Positions 8,103 to 15,560 are shown, counted from the first letter of the stretch. The stretch: 30,961 nt of DNA from Bacillota bacterium (GCA_023411715.1 JAEYOM010000033.1:1-30961), one strand, 5' to 3'. Notes: generated by a model not told the origin, from the sequence alone. Numbers and translations: made by a program.

Positions 8103-8142
8103 CCGAAAAAGAAGCTGTAACCGAAAATGTCGCTGTAGCCGG
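8096..8142. repeat. 18-bp tandem repeat across the phosphatase stop codon
   Basis: Units GCTGTAGCCGAAAAAGAA (8096-8113) and GCTGTAACCGAAAATGTC (8114-8131) are followed by a partial third, GCTGTAGCCGG. The first unit contains the TAG stop of the phosphatase gene. Confidence 0.7.
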
Positions 8143-8223
8143 CTGTATCCGGAAAAGACAGGACAGCCTTATATACAAGCCTCGTTACAGCGATACGTAT
8201 GGTTTTTATGCAGAAATGAATTT

Positions 8224-8418
8224 TCAGTCAAGACGCATCTCGGAAGCAATACTGTCGAAGTGATTTCTGGCACAGCTCCGACCGTTCCAATGACTGCAGT
8301 CGCTGCAGGAGACGTCGCCCGAGACCCTTCCCGGCTTCCCGGGCTGCCTGTAACTAAGATAGCTGCAGGACCGTGCGACAGCGGATAGATTATCCTCGTT
8401 ATAATCATATATGTCCAT
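8224..8418 (-). CDS. Small Cys-containing protein of unknown function (64 aa)
   Basis: I do not recognise a named family. The gene looks real because GGAGG lies five bases before its ATG and the sequence is well formed. The protein is soluble and slightly acidic, without a signal peptide or membrane segment. Cys38-x-x-Cys41 and Cys49 in the SCSDCSHWNGRSCA segment, with Cys18, could bind a metal such as zinc or form disulfides. The C-terminal DSIASEMRLD looks amphipathic. It lies downstream of pcrA on the same strand but after a hairpin terminator, so it needs read-through or its own promoter; none is obvious. Confidence 0.7.
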   Translation of the reverse strand: MDIYDYNEDNLSAVARSCSYLSYRQPGKPGRVSGDVSCSDCSHWNGRSCARNHFDSIASEMRLD

Positions 8419-8440
8419 ATTTACCTCCGGAACATGTCTT

Positions 8441-8503
8441 ATGAAATAAAAACGGTATATGCTGCAGACCTATTATTCGCATTAAGCCTGCAGTATATAC
8501 CGT
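8441..8503 (-). terminator. Rho-independent terminator of the pcrA transcript
   Basis: Bases 8452-8467 and 8488-8503 form a 16-bp stem with one G-T pair. On the minus strand it is followed by TTTTTATTTC. It lies about 150 bases past the pcrA stop. Confidence 0.75.
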
Positions 8504-8545
8504 ATATGTTATGTTCCCAGTTCCGACTCAGTATGCAGCCGGCCG

Positions 8546-8633
8546 CTGACCGACCATTGACCTGGCATTGATCTGACATTGATCGGCCATTGATTGGACG
8601 CTGACCGACCATTGACCTGCGGCTGGCCGGCTA
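8546..8633. repeat. 11-bp tandem repeat, eight degenerate copies
   Basis: Eight units of 11 bp run without gaps, for example CTGACCGACCA, TTGACCTGGCA, TTGATCTGACA and TTGATCGGCCA. The 20-mer GCTGACCGACCATTGACCTG occurs at 8545 and again at 8600. The array is in the 3' untranslated part of pcrA, between its stop and its terminator. Confidence 0.85.
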
Positions 8634-8655
8634 AGTTCGCGGACACACCTGTTTC

Positions 8656-11600
8656 CTAAAGCTTAACGAGGTTTGCGAATGCGGCCATCAGCCTCTTCAT
8701 TCCATTGTTTTTAAAGTTGATCTCCAAAACGTAGTCGCCTTTATCCAGGATCACAGCGGTGATTTTGCCCACGCCGAATTTCTTGTGCACTACACTGTCT
8801 CCCACCTTGAAATCGGCCGCAGCTTGGCCTGACGAAGCACCGGTACCGGCGGAACCGCCCGCCCCTCCGGACATCCTTGAGCCCTGCGGCTGAGTTGCGC
8901 CGAAGCCCATGCTCCTGTCTTTACCGAAGCCGCCCGTCTGCACTTTGCCGCCGAAAGCAGAACCTAAGCCGCCGAAGCCCGTGCTCCTGTCCACACCGAA
9001 GCCGTCTGTCTGCACTTTACCTCCGAGAGAGCTGCTACCGAAAGCAGGGTCTAAGCTGCCGCGCCCTTCATCTGCACCGAAGCCGCCGCTCCTGCCGCGC
9101 CAATTCAGGAAGGAATCGGCGGTCTTATCGCGCCTACCCTTAATCTCAAGCAATTCTTCGGGTATCTCCTTCATAAACCTCGAAGACCGGTTGTAGGTCG
9201 TATTGCCAAACAGCGTCCTGCTGTAGGTACTTGTCAGGTAAAGCTGCTCCCTTGCACGTGTTATGCCCACATAGCACAGCCTGCGCTCTTCTTCGAGCTC
9301 CTCTTCGCTGTCCATAGAACGCATTCCGGGAAAGATGCCTTCTTCGAAGCCGGGAATGAATACTACAGGGAATTCCAGGCCTTTTGCGCTATGCAGCGTC
9401 ATCATGACCACATGATCCTTCTCACCCTCGAGATCGTCGATGTCCGATACGAGCATAACATTGGCAAGATAGGCCTCAAGGCCTTTTTCTTCGCTTTGCG
9501 ACTCGAACTCTATCGCTCCTGAAATCAATTCCTGCACGTTTTCAATGCGAGTTTTCGCCTCTTCTGTATCCTCCGCCTTCAGTTCGGACAATATACCCGA
9601 CTTGTTGATGACCGCGTCTATCAGTTCCTGAACGCTTGCACCCTCAGCCATAACCCTGAAGCCTACGATCATATCTGCAAATTCCATCAGCTTCGGCGCC
9701 GACCTTTTGAGTTCGGGCACTTCGGACGCCGATGAAATAATGCTGTAAATGCTGCAGCTTCTGCTGACCGCGATATTTTGGGCAGTCTCGAGCGTCGTGC
9801 TTCCTATGCCTCTTTTTGGGACATTTATTATCCTTTTCAGCGCCACATCATCCGAAGGATTGGCGATAAGCCGCAGGTATGCGATGATATCCTTTATTTC
9901 CTTGCGGTCGTAGAATCTCAGGCCGCCGAATATCCTATACGGTATGCCCGATTTCATGAAGGATTCCTCAAGCACACGCGATTGTGCATTTATACGGTAC
10001 AATAGCGCAAAGTCCTTGTTTTTCCTGTCCTCGTTCTTTATGAGCCTTTCAATCTCGCCTACGATGAAGGCGGCTTCTTCATGCTCGTTATTCGCTTCAA
10101 AGTAAATGATTCCGTCGCCCTGCGAGTTGTCCGTCCAAAGGGTCTTGCTCTTCCTGCCCGTATTGTTCTTTATGACATTGTTGGCCGCGTCGAGTATCGT
10201 TTTTGTCGAGCGGTAGTTCTGCTCAAGCTTGATCACCTTCGCATCCTTGAACTCCTTCTCGAAATCGAGGATATTTCTGATGTTTGCGCCCCTCCAGCCG
10301 TAAATGGAATTATGAACTACCATATCATTACAAACGAATTGCCTTAAATGCGGTATCGAAATATCATACACATTACCTTGATATTCTTCGAATTCTACTG
10401 TTTCAATAATGTCTTCCACGATCCTGCCGTCTTGATATACAGGAACGCTCATTGATGGTTTCATATGGGACAACGGCATGTACGAATAGCTTTCGCTTTC
10501 AGTAAGCCTCGCTTTTTTAAGTATCTCTATGTTTTCATCCAGACTGCTGATTTTATTAGCGTATAGATCCGCTTCATCATACTCGGACCTTTCCGTTTCT
10601 ATCCTCCACGTATTTCTGTTACCACTGCGGACAGGAAACTCCGCATTACCCGCGATAAGTTTGAGTTCGTTACCCGAAGTATTAAGGCATATCCTATGGC
10701 TGTGCCATCCCGAAACCAAACCGGTTTTCCTTCCGCCGAATGCAGTTATGTTAACTATTTGCCTGGTAGTCTGACCTCTTATTACCGCATTGCAAAAATG
10801 GTGCGGATATTCCAGATACATATTTAAATCATTGAGCAGCCTTTCTGCTGCCGATTCCGTATCCAACTGTCTGAAAATTGCATCTATTGATTCCTGAGAT
10901 AATGTAATACTTCTTCCGCAGCAATGAAAAACTGTCGTAGGGATACCATATTTGAATGCAAGAAGCTGCTCGACATACGCAGCCCGTTCTTTACTTTCAG
11001 TAGCATCCAGTATCCACATTTTATCGCCGTGCTCCTGATTTAGCCTCACGAAAAGGCCATTCACTATTTCACCGTTTCTGCTGCGAACGCCTTGTGTTTG
11101 TCCGATCCGGTATCCATAACCTTTTTTGTACATCAAATATACATAATAGACACCCTGCTGGGCATTTACCTTTGAAAATCCGATATGATTAGGTGTGCCT
11201 CTAATAACTTTTCCGGACTTTGTTGTAATCTTAACGATTTTGCCTTCGTAATGCTTTGAAGAGACATTATCCACGGTGCCCGCCATAGTTTTCCCAAATC
11301 CTGCGGCACTGATGACCTTTTGACCCTTCTTTATGTCTTGGATTTTGCATTTCCCATTCGGCAATAAAATGTCAGAATCCTCAACCAGGCACTGGTCATC
11401 GTCGCCCACGACGCAAAGATTCCTGAAATGCTTTGCCAGTAAGCTCACCAGCGTATACTGCGCCGTATTCGTGTCCTGGTATTCGTCGACAAGAACGTAC
11501 CTGAATTTCCTCTGGTAATACTCCATTACCGGCGGATGGTCAATGAACAGCTTTATCGTAAGCATGATGATATCGTCGAAATCCAACGCGTTATTATTCC

Positions 11601-12444
11601 TGAGCTTCTTCTGATAAAGCTCGTAAACGCGCGCTATTTTGCTGAGTCTGAAATCCGAACCCGCCTCTCTGATATACTCAGGGGGCTCCTTCAGTTCATC
11701 CTTCGCCCTGCCGATCTTTGACAGCACCTCCCTTACCGGGAAGTTCTTTTCGTTGAGGTTGAGTTCCTTTATGCTGTCCTTGATCAGCGTTTGCTGGTCG
11801 GAGGTGTCGAAAATTTCGAAGTTCCTGCTGTATCCGAGCTTTTCTATATCGCGCCGCAGGATCCGCACGCAGCAGGCATGGAAGGTACTGACCCAGAGGT
11901 CGCTGACACTCTCTCCCAGGATCCCCTCAAGCCTTTGCTTCATTTCTCTCGCAGCCTTGTTTGTAAATGTTATCGCGAGAATGGATGCAGGGTGGACAGG
12001 GCTATTCTTCATCAGGTCGGCAATCCTCTGGGGAAACAAATCCGATGTGCCTCTGATAGACGTTTTGTCCGGAGTGGTAACACAGGCCCCCGATCCTCCG
12101 CCATTGCCCGATATTACGCCGGCTTCTGCACCCGCTCCAAATGTTGTGCCCGGCAATGACCCGGCGCCCTGCCCGTCAAGGATCCCGCGCATACAAGCCA
12201 GATCTTCGGACGTTAAACCGCCGGGCACGTCATTATTGTGGTATGCGTTCCCGTACTTGATCATATAAGCGATCCTGTTGACCAGGACCGATGTTTTGCC
12301 CGAACCTGCACCCGCCAGTACGAGCAGCGGGCCTTCAGTCTGGAATACCGCCTGTCTTTGGGGGGAATTGAGCTTTTTATATTCCTTCTCCAGAAGCTTT
12401 TTCCTTAACTCAATGAATTCCTGTTTATCTTTTTCTGTTATCAT
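8656..12444 (-). CDS. pcrA: ATP-dependent DNA helicase PcrA/UvrD with in-frame intein
   Basis: Superfamily 1 3'-5' helicase for repair and replication-conflict resolution. The reading frame is 1262 residues; removing the 361-residue intein (352-712) leaves 901, still longer than the usual 720-770. Visible motifs are Walker A GAGSGKT (45-51), Ia AITFTNKAA, II VDEYQDTN, III GDDDQ/SIYGWRGA (split by the intein), LEQNYRST, and late MTLHSAKGLEFPVVF and YVGITRAREQLYL. Extra length comes from a Gly/Ala-rich insertion at about 66-152, between motifs I and Ia, and a Gly-rich linker with KVQT-x-GFG repeats at 1120-1211. A typical PcrA C-terminal domain (VGDSVVHKKFGVGKI) follows. The start has AGGTG nine bases upstream. 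Confidence 0.96.
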   Translation of the reverse strand: MITEKDKQEFIELRKKLLEKEYKKLNSPQRQAVFQTEGPLLVLAGAGSGKTSVLVNRIAYMIKYGNAYHNNDVPGGLTSEDLACMRGILDGQGAGSLPGTTFGAGAEAGVISGNGGGSGACVTTPDKTSIRGTSDLFPQRIADLMKNSPVHPASILAITFTNKAAREMKQRLEGILGESVSDLWVSTFHACCVRILRRDIEKLGYSRNFEIFDTSDQQTLIKDSIKELNLNEKNFPVREVLSKIGRAKDELKEPPEYIREAGSDFRLSKIARVYELYQKKLRNNNALDFDDIIMLTIKLFIDHPPVMEYYQRKFRYVLVDEYQDTNTAQYTLVSLLAKHFRNLCVVGDDDQCLVEDSDILLPNGKCKIQDIKKGQKVISAAGFGKTMAGTVDNVSSKHYEGKIVKITTKSGKVIRGTPNHIGFSKVNAQQGVYYVYLMYKKGYGYRIGQTQGVRSRNGEIVNGLFVRLNQEHGDKMWILDATESKERAAYVEQLLAFKYGIPTTVFHCCGRSITLSQESIDAIFRQLDTESAAERLLNDLNMYLEYPHHFCNAVIRGQTTRQIVNITAFGGRKTGLVSGWHSHRICLNTSGNELKLIAGNAEFPVRSGNRNTWRIETERSEYDEADLYANKISSLDENIEILKKARLTESESYSYMPLSHMKPSMSVPVYQDGRIVEDIIETVEFEEYQGNVYDISIPHLRQFVCNDMVVHNSIYGWRGANIRNILDFEKEFKDAKVIKLEQNYRSTKTILDAANNVIKNNTGRKSKTLWTDNSQGDGIIYFEANNEHEEAAFIVGEIERLIKNEDRKNKDFALLYRINAQSRVLEESFMKSGIPYRIFGGLRFYDRKEIKDIIAYLRLIANPSDDVALKRIINVPKRGIGSTTLETAQNIAVSRSCSIYSIISSASEVPELKRSAPKLMEFADMIVGFRVMAEGASVQELIDAVINKSGILSELKAEDTEEAKTRIENVQELISGAIEFESQSEEKGLEAYLANVMLVSDIDDLEGEKDHVVMMTLHSAKGLEFPVVFIPGFEEGIFPGMRSMDSEEELEEERRLCYVGITRAREQLYLTSTYSRTLFGNTTYNRSSRFMKEIPEELLEIKGRRDKTADSFLNWRGRSGGFGADEGRGSLDPAFGSSSLGGKVQTDGFGVDRSTGFGGLGSAFGGKVQTGGFGKDRSMGFGATQPQGSRMSGGAGGSAGTGASSGQAAADFKVGDSVVHKKFGVGKITAVILDKGDYVLEINFKNNGMKRLMAAFANLVKL
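10309..11391 (-). other. Intein inserted in PcrA, with GIY-YIG-like core
   Basis: Residues 352-712 of the PcrA frame form a 361-residue protein-splicing element between GDDDQ and SIYGWRGA. Block A begins at Cys352 (CLVEDSDILLPNG), block B has the T-x-x-H motif in GTPNH (Thr417, His420), and blocks F and G run from NVYDISIPHLRQFV to MVVHN with penultimate His711 and terminal Asn712. Ser713 is the +1 extein nucleophile. The middle, 433-450, reads YYVYLMYKKGYGYRIGQT, resembling the paired GIY and YIG motifs, with a later glutamate (Glu492 in AYVEQLLAFKYG). No LAGLIDADG motif is seen. Splicing competence looks intact; endonuclease activity is inference. Confidence 0.93.
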
Positions 12445-12500
12445 TTGATTCGCACCTGTTTTATTAATATGAACGGACAGGATAGTCCGAAAAATAGTAT

Positions 12501-12529
12501 ATCATATATGGATGCCCTGTGTTATCCAA
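12501..12529 (-). promoter_or_regulatory. Promoter of pcrA
   Basis: TTGGAT (12529-12524) and TATGAT (12506-12501) on the minus strand are separated by 17 bases, about 57 bases before the pcrA ATG. Confidence 0.55.
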
Positions 12530-12558
12530 AATGAAAATATAAGAAAACAAGAAACTAC

Positions 12559-12598
12559 AAAAACATCCTGCTTAACCTTTTGGCGGCAGGATGTTTTT
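12559..12598 (-). terminator. Bidirectional-looking terminator after the GNAT gene
   Basis: AAACATCCTGC (12561-12571) pairs with GCAGGATGTTT (12586-12596), 11 bp, with five-base T runs on either strand. It lies downstream of the acetyltransferase stop at 12689 and upstream of the pcrA promoter. Confidence 0.75.
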
Positions 12599-12688
12599 CG
12601 TCAATCTGATTACACTACTATTCATTCAAGTGCATTACATATAAAAATTGCGTATCAATTATAATTATTAATATATCAACATATTATC

Positions 12689-13480
12689 TCATATAAATTC
12701 AAACCTTACCATTCTGTGTTTACTTATAAATCCAGCTTTTTCGAGAGTTTTTTTAGATGGATAATTATAGTAATAACAGTCACAAACAGGAATTTTATTG
12801 TTGTTATAGCAATACTCCTTTAGTTTAATTATAATATATGTTCCAAGACCTTTCCTTCTGTATTTCGTAGGAACTATCATTCCGATATCATAGTAATTCA
12901 AGCTTTTGCATATTTTCTTACAGGTGCCGGCTCCTAATAATTCACCATCTGAGTGAAAGATGAAAATTTCTTCTTTTCGAATTTCATCTTCCAAATTGTA
13001 GAAAAAGTCTACATTCTCTGCAAACCTATTTATTTCGGCAAGGCCTTTAAAATCCTCTTTTGTAGCTAATCTGATTTTGATATTTTCAAAACCGCTAAGT
13101 GAATAGCTTATAACAGAATCATCTCTAAAAAGATATGCATTACAGGATGCTTTTTTGTGATAATCAAAGCAAAGCGACATAAGTAGGTTATCATATGATT
13201 TGCATTCAGCCGCAACTATATAGTTCATATCTATAAGAAATTTAAATACTTCTTGCGAGTAAATTTGTGCATTGCTTTCTAAATAAAACTCCCATAAAGT
13301 TTTCTGAGAATCAACGCATATATACCCGGCACAAGCCAAATTAATTTCAATTTTATAATAATGGCATATCCATACATTTTCTTCTGTGTTAAGCCCTTGG
13401 GAGTAAGGAAGCCCATTTAAATAATTATCTCTTTGGTCTTGTATTTCACCTAAAGATTCAACAGGTATTAATTCAATCAT
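12689..13480 (-). CDS. GNAT-family N-acetyltransferase
   Basis: A 263-residue protein with a C-terminal GNAT domain that would transfer an acetyl group from acetyl-CoA to an amine; the acceptor is unknown. The conserved motif A is visible: beta-strand YYDIGMIVPTKYRRKG with the pyrophosphate loop RRKGLGTY (208-215), then the typical KKTLEKAGF segment near the end. The first half (1-135) looks like a degenerate N-terminal GNAT-like half or a substrate domain. GGGGGA precedes the ATG. Codons are strongly AT-rich (runs of Lys, Asn, Ile, Tyr) unlike neighbours, and transposase debris lies just upstream, so horizontal acquisition is likely. It has its own terminator. Confidence 0.85.
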   Translation of the reverse strand: MIELIPVESLGEIQDQRDNYLNGLPYSQGLNTEENVWICHYYKIEINLACAGYICVDSQKTLWEFYLESNAQIYSQEVFKFLIDMNYIVAAECKSYDNLLMSLCFDYHKKASCNAYLFRDDSVISYSLSGFENIKIRLATKEDFKGLAEINRFAENVDFFYNLEDEIRKEEIFIFHSDGELLGAGTCKKICKSLNYYDIGMIVPTKYRRKGLGTYIIIKLKEYCYNNNKIPVCDCYYYNYPSKKTLEKAGFISKHRMVRFEFI

Positions 13481-13581
13481 TTGTTTATTCCCCCTTTAAT
13501 CAACAAAAAAGTTATCTAGTATACAATATGTAACAAACCACGCATTACAAAAGTCGATATAAACAAATATTACCGCTTTTA

Positions 13582-13827
13582 CTATCGGAAGTAAACTATG
13601 TCTTTATACTCAAATACTCTATCTGAAAGTCCAAGTCTTTATGCAGGGGTTGCATTACAATATATCCTGCTCCAACAAAAGTTATAGAATTTTCGGAATA
13701 TAGTAAGTATCTGCTTTGCGTACTTGGGGTTATAATTGGCATATATAGCTCTTTCCATCCCCTCTTGCAGTAACCAGTGGGCGTTAAAGTAACGAGATTC
13801 GTCTTCTGACTTCTTGGAAGAAGTTAT
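13582..13827 (-). pseudogene. Remnant of a transposase C-terminus
   Basis: The minus-strand frame 13827-13642 is open for 62 codons without a start. It contains RYFNAHWLLQEGMERAIYAN and IFRKFYNFCW, and ends in NATPA followed by TAA. Past that stop the same frame continues RLGLSDRVFEYKDIVYF to TAG at 13582. The TPA-Q-RLGL pattern with a following D-I-x-YF is typical of the C-termini of several integrase-core transposases, so the TAA is most simply read as a mutated CAA. The family is a judgement from pattern, not from a search. The 5' part is missing. Confidence 0.5.
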
Positions 13828-13842
13828 TTATATAAAATCAAA

Positions 13843-13875
13843 AAAAACGCTATGTATAAAAGCCATAGCGTTTTT
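13843..13875. terminator. Symmetric hairpin terminator
   Basis: AAAAACGCTATG (13843-13854) and CATAGCGTTTTT (13864-13875) form a 12-bp stem with a nine-base loop and T runs on both strands. It sits between the transposase remnant and the zinc-ribbon gene and may be left from the inserted DNA. The rest of 13481-14063 holds no gene apart from the remnant and the next terminator. Confidence 0.65.
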
Positions 13876-13930
13876 ATGTGTGGATTTACATGCTATTTCT
13901 AATGATGCACCGCTAAACGAAACCCGTTAA

Positions 13931-13969
13931 AAACAAAAGGCAGTGCCTTCTGTTATTTCAGGCCTGCCT
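13931..13969 (-). terminator. Terminator of the zinc-ribbon protein gene
   Basis: On the minus strand AGGCAGGCCT pairs with AGGCACTGCCT (one bulged A), followed by TTTTGTTT. It lies about 95 bases past the stop at 14064. Confidence 0.7.
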
Positions 13970-14063
13970 CGGAGGTTTTCACCTGCAGGTTTTTACAAAG
14001 ATTTTTTTCACGTGAGTTTCACTCAGCTATTGTCTGAGAGCTCTTCAGCCAAATCAGGGCATA

Positions 14064-14939
14064 TCAATTCGTCGGTGTAAGCCCGGCGGGCATCGACGAG
14101 AACGCGGACCATATGTACTGTATCATAGTCCAGTTCACTATTGCGGTGATTGTCAGAAGTACGAACCCCGTGATCCACAAAATCAGAGTTGCCCTGGCAT
14201 AGCTCCTTGTATTTTTATTGAAGCCGCCGCTGAAGCTCCATATAAGGACCATTATCAGATTGACCACAGGTATGGCCGTGATAATCAGCATACCTACAAA
14301 TTTCCAGGTTTGCAGCGGTTTGATCTTTTCCGGTTTCATATCCGCTCCTGCCGACAGGGTAGATGCAATTGGTTGGAAAGACGCGGCGGGCTGCCCGAAG
14401 TCCTGGGGAGGGACCTTCTGCTGGATATTTTGAGGAGCGGCAGGGTTCTGTATACTTTGGGCTGCCATCGGATTTTTGAAGCTTTGGGCTGTAACCGGAC
14501 TTTTGAAGCTTTGGGTTGCCGTCGGATTTTTGAAGTTTTGGTCTGTAACAGGCTGTTCAGGCTTAGTCTGCAGCACCTCGGCCGGTATCCCCGGCTGCGC
14601 TGCCGATTGCTGCGATGCCGTTTGCTGCAGGACTGTCTGCTGTACCGGGACCGACCCGGATCTGAGTGCCTGCTCGGATACAGCCTCAGCCTTATTCTCC
14701 TGGGCAGGATCCGCCCCGGGTATCGCGTACTGCGCTGTGGCCGACTGCACGTCCGGTATTTTCTCAGTTTCCTTCTCAACGGCTGCAGGTTCGGCTTCAA
14801 TCACAGGCGTATCCGCACTAACAGCGGTCTCCTGAACTGCCGTATTCTGAATAGCTTCCCCGGTTATGGCTTTTGCCCCGCAGTTCATACAAAATATTGA
14901 ACCTTCGGGTAACTTGGTTCCGCATTTCTCACAAAACAT
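14064..14939 (-). CDS. Zinc-ribbon membrane protein with 9-residue repeats
   Basis: A 291-residue protein of unknown function. Residues 1-24 are a zinc ribbon with Cys3-x-x-Cys6 and Cys17-x-x-Cys20 (MFCEKCGTKL ... FCMNCGAKA). Residues 25-210 are a low-complexity Gln/Ala/Pro/Thr linker. Within it, 135-179 is five 9-residue repeats (NFKNPTATQ, SFKSPVTAQ, SFKNPMAAQ, SIQNPAAPQ, NIQQKVPPQ). Two hydrophobic segments, 213-236 and 250-273, would anchor it in the membrane. This layout is common in Firmicute proteins whose role is not established. GGGAG precedes the ATG. It has its own promoter and terminator, so it is monocistronic. Confidence 0.85.
   Translation of the reverse strand: MFCEKCGTKLPEGSIFCMNCGAKAITGEAIQNTAVQETAVSADTPVIEAEPAAVEKETEKIPDVQSATAQYAIPGADPAQENKAEAVSEQALRSGSVPVQQTVLQQTASQQSAAQPGIPAEVLQTKPEQPVTDQNFKNPTATQSFKSPVTAQSFKNPMAAQSIQNPAAPQNIQQKVPPQDFGQPAASFQPIASTLSAGADMKPEKIKPLQTWKFVGMLIITAIPVVNLIMVLIWSFSGGFNKNTRSYARATLILWITGFVLLTITAIVNWTMIQYIWSAFSSMPAGLTPTN
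14400..14537. repeat. 27-bp coding tandem repeat
   Basis: DNA behind the 9-residue repeats of the zinc-ribbon protein: five units, the first four most alike, e.g. TTTTTGAAGCTTTGGG recurring on the plus strand with 27-bp period. Confidence 0.8.
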
Positions 14940-14986
14940 TTTATTTTCTCCCTTCCGATCAATATCATGGAGATTTTTGTGAGAAC

Positions 14987-15015
14987 ATTATATAATATTT
15001 ACCAGTATTTATCAA
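14987..15015 (-). promoter_or_regulatory. Promoter of the zinc-ribbon protein gene
   Basis: TTGATA (15015-15010) and TATAAT (14992-14987) on the minus strand with a 17-base spacer, about 50 bases before the ATG. Confidence 0.65.
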
Positions 15016-15031
15016 ATCACCTAAAATTAAG

Positions 15032-15093
15032 CATGGGGACGGTTCTTTTGTTCCATTTTCCGAGCAAAATGGAACAAAAAAACCGTCCCCATG
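15032..15093. repeat. REP-like 62-bp palindrome
   Basis: Arms 15032-15059 and 15066-15093 are 28 bases each and complementary at 27 positions, around the 6-base loop CCGAGC. The arm starts CATGGGGACGGTTCTTTTG. A related sequence occurs at the window's left edge and a possible decayed one near 20.1 kb. Such GGGGACGGTTC palindromes look like REP-type repeats, a class known to be associated with RAYT (IS200-like) transposases; no such transposase is in this window. Confidence 0.85.
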
Positions 15094-15137
15094 TTTCTGC
15101 ATGCCGCTCAAATCAGCAGTTTTCATCAGGCCTGCGG

Positions 15138-15174
15138 GGCACTTGCATTTGCCTATGAGGCACTTGCATTTGCC
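15138..15174. repeat. 21-bp tandem repeat
   Basis: GGCACTTGCATTTGCC occurs at 15138 and 15159, with a degraded third unit at 15178-15196. It lies downstream of the glutaredoxin gene. The stretch 14940-15234 holds this repeat, the palindrome and a promoter, but no gene. Confidence 0.8.
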
Positions 15175-15234
15175 TTCAGGTCACTTATATTCTGCCGCCC
15201 TGACGCCTCAGATCCGTTGACTGATAAAGATCCA

Positions 15235-15462
15235 TTACTTGATGAGGCTGTCTATCGTCCCCTGGTCAAACCCTACTATGATCCTGCCGTCTATATCTAT
15301 TACAGGAACGCCTCTCTGCCCTGACTTCTGTACCATTTCGACGGCTGCGGCCCTGTCGCGCGTGACATCTATATCTTCAAACGGAACATTCCTGGATTTG
15401 AGATAATTTTTTGCAACGGTGCACCATGGGCACGAAGGGGTCGAATATACTTTAACTGTCAT
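15235..15462 (-). CDS. Glutaredoxin-like thiol-disulfide protein
   Basis: A 75-residue thioredoxin-fold protein that would exchange disulfides in the cytoplasm. The redox motif is Cys11-Pro-Trp-Cys14 in TPSCPWCTVAK, the cis-proline is in GVPVID, and the C-terminal GFDQGTIDSLI matches the glutaredoxin/NrdH-like YruB group. No nrd gene is near, so a NrdH role in ribonucleotide reduction is not supported. GGAGG precedes the ATG. Its promoter spacer is filled by a CsoR/CstR-type operator, suggesting induction by copper or reactive sulfur species. Confidence 0.9.
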   Translation of the reverse strand: MTVKVYSTPSCPWCTVAKNYLKSRNVPFEDIDVTRDRAAAVEMVQKSGQRGVPVIDIDGRIIVGFDQGTIDSLIK

Positions 15463-15514
15463 AGCTTTACCTCCCGAATATGTTGTTATTTATTATTTCC
15501 CGTTTTTGATTTTC

Positions 15515-15560
15515 TCTATGGGGTATTACATATTATATACCCCCTATGGGTATATAATAA
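15515..15560 (-). promoter_or_regulatory. Glutaredoxin promoter with CsoR/CstR-type operator
   Basis: On the minus strand TTATTA (15560-15555) and TATAAT (15537-15532) are 17 bases apart. The dyad ATATACCC-N5-GGGTATAT (15535-15555) fills the spacer. It fits the known operator pattern of the CsoR family, pairs of TACCC/GGGTA around a short A/T-containing centre. A second half-site, GGGGTAT at 15520-15526, pairs with ATACCCC (15537-15543). No CsoR-family regulator gene is in the window. Confidence 0.65.

Noticed and set aside
11639..12268. 209-residue plus-strand frame opposite pcrA
   Set aside because: Antisense of the helicase with conserved motifs; no independent start signal.
14310..14900. 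196-residue plus-strand frame opposite the zinc-ribbon gene
   Set aside because: It mirrors the repetitive coding region of a well-supported gene; the protein is Arg/Leu/Cys-rich noise.
15235..15462. NrdH electron donor for ribonucleotide reductase
   Set aside because: The fold fits, but no nrd genes are nearby and the sequence is closer to the general glutaredoxin-like group.
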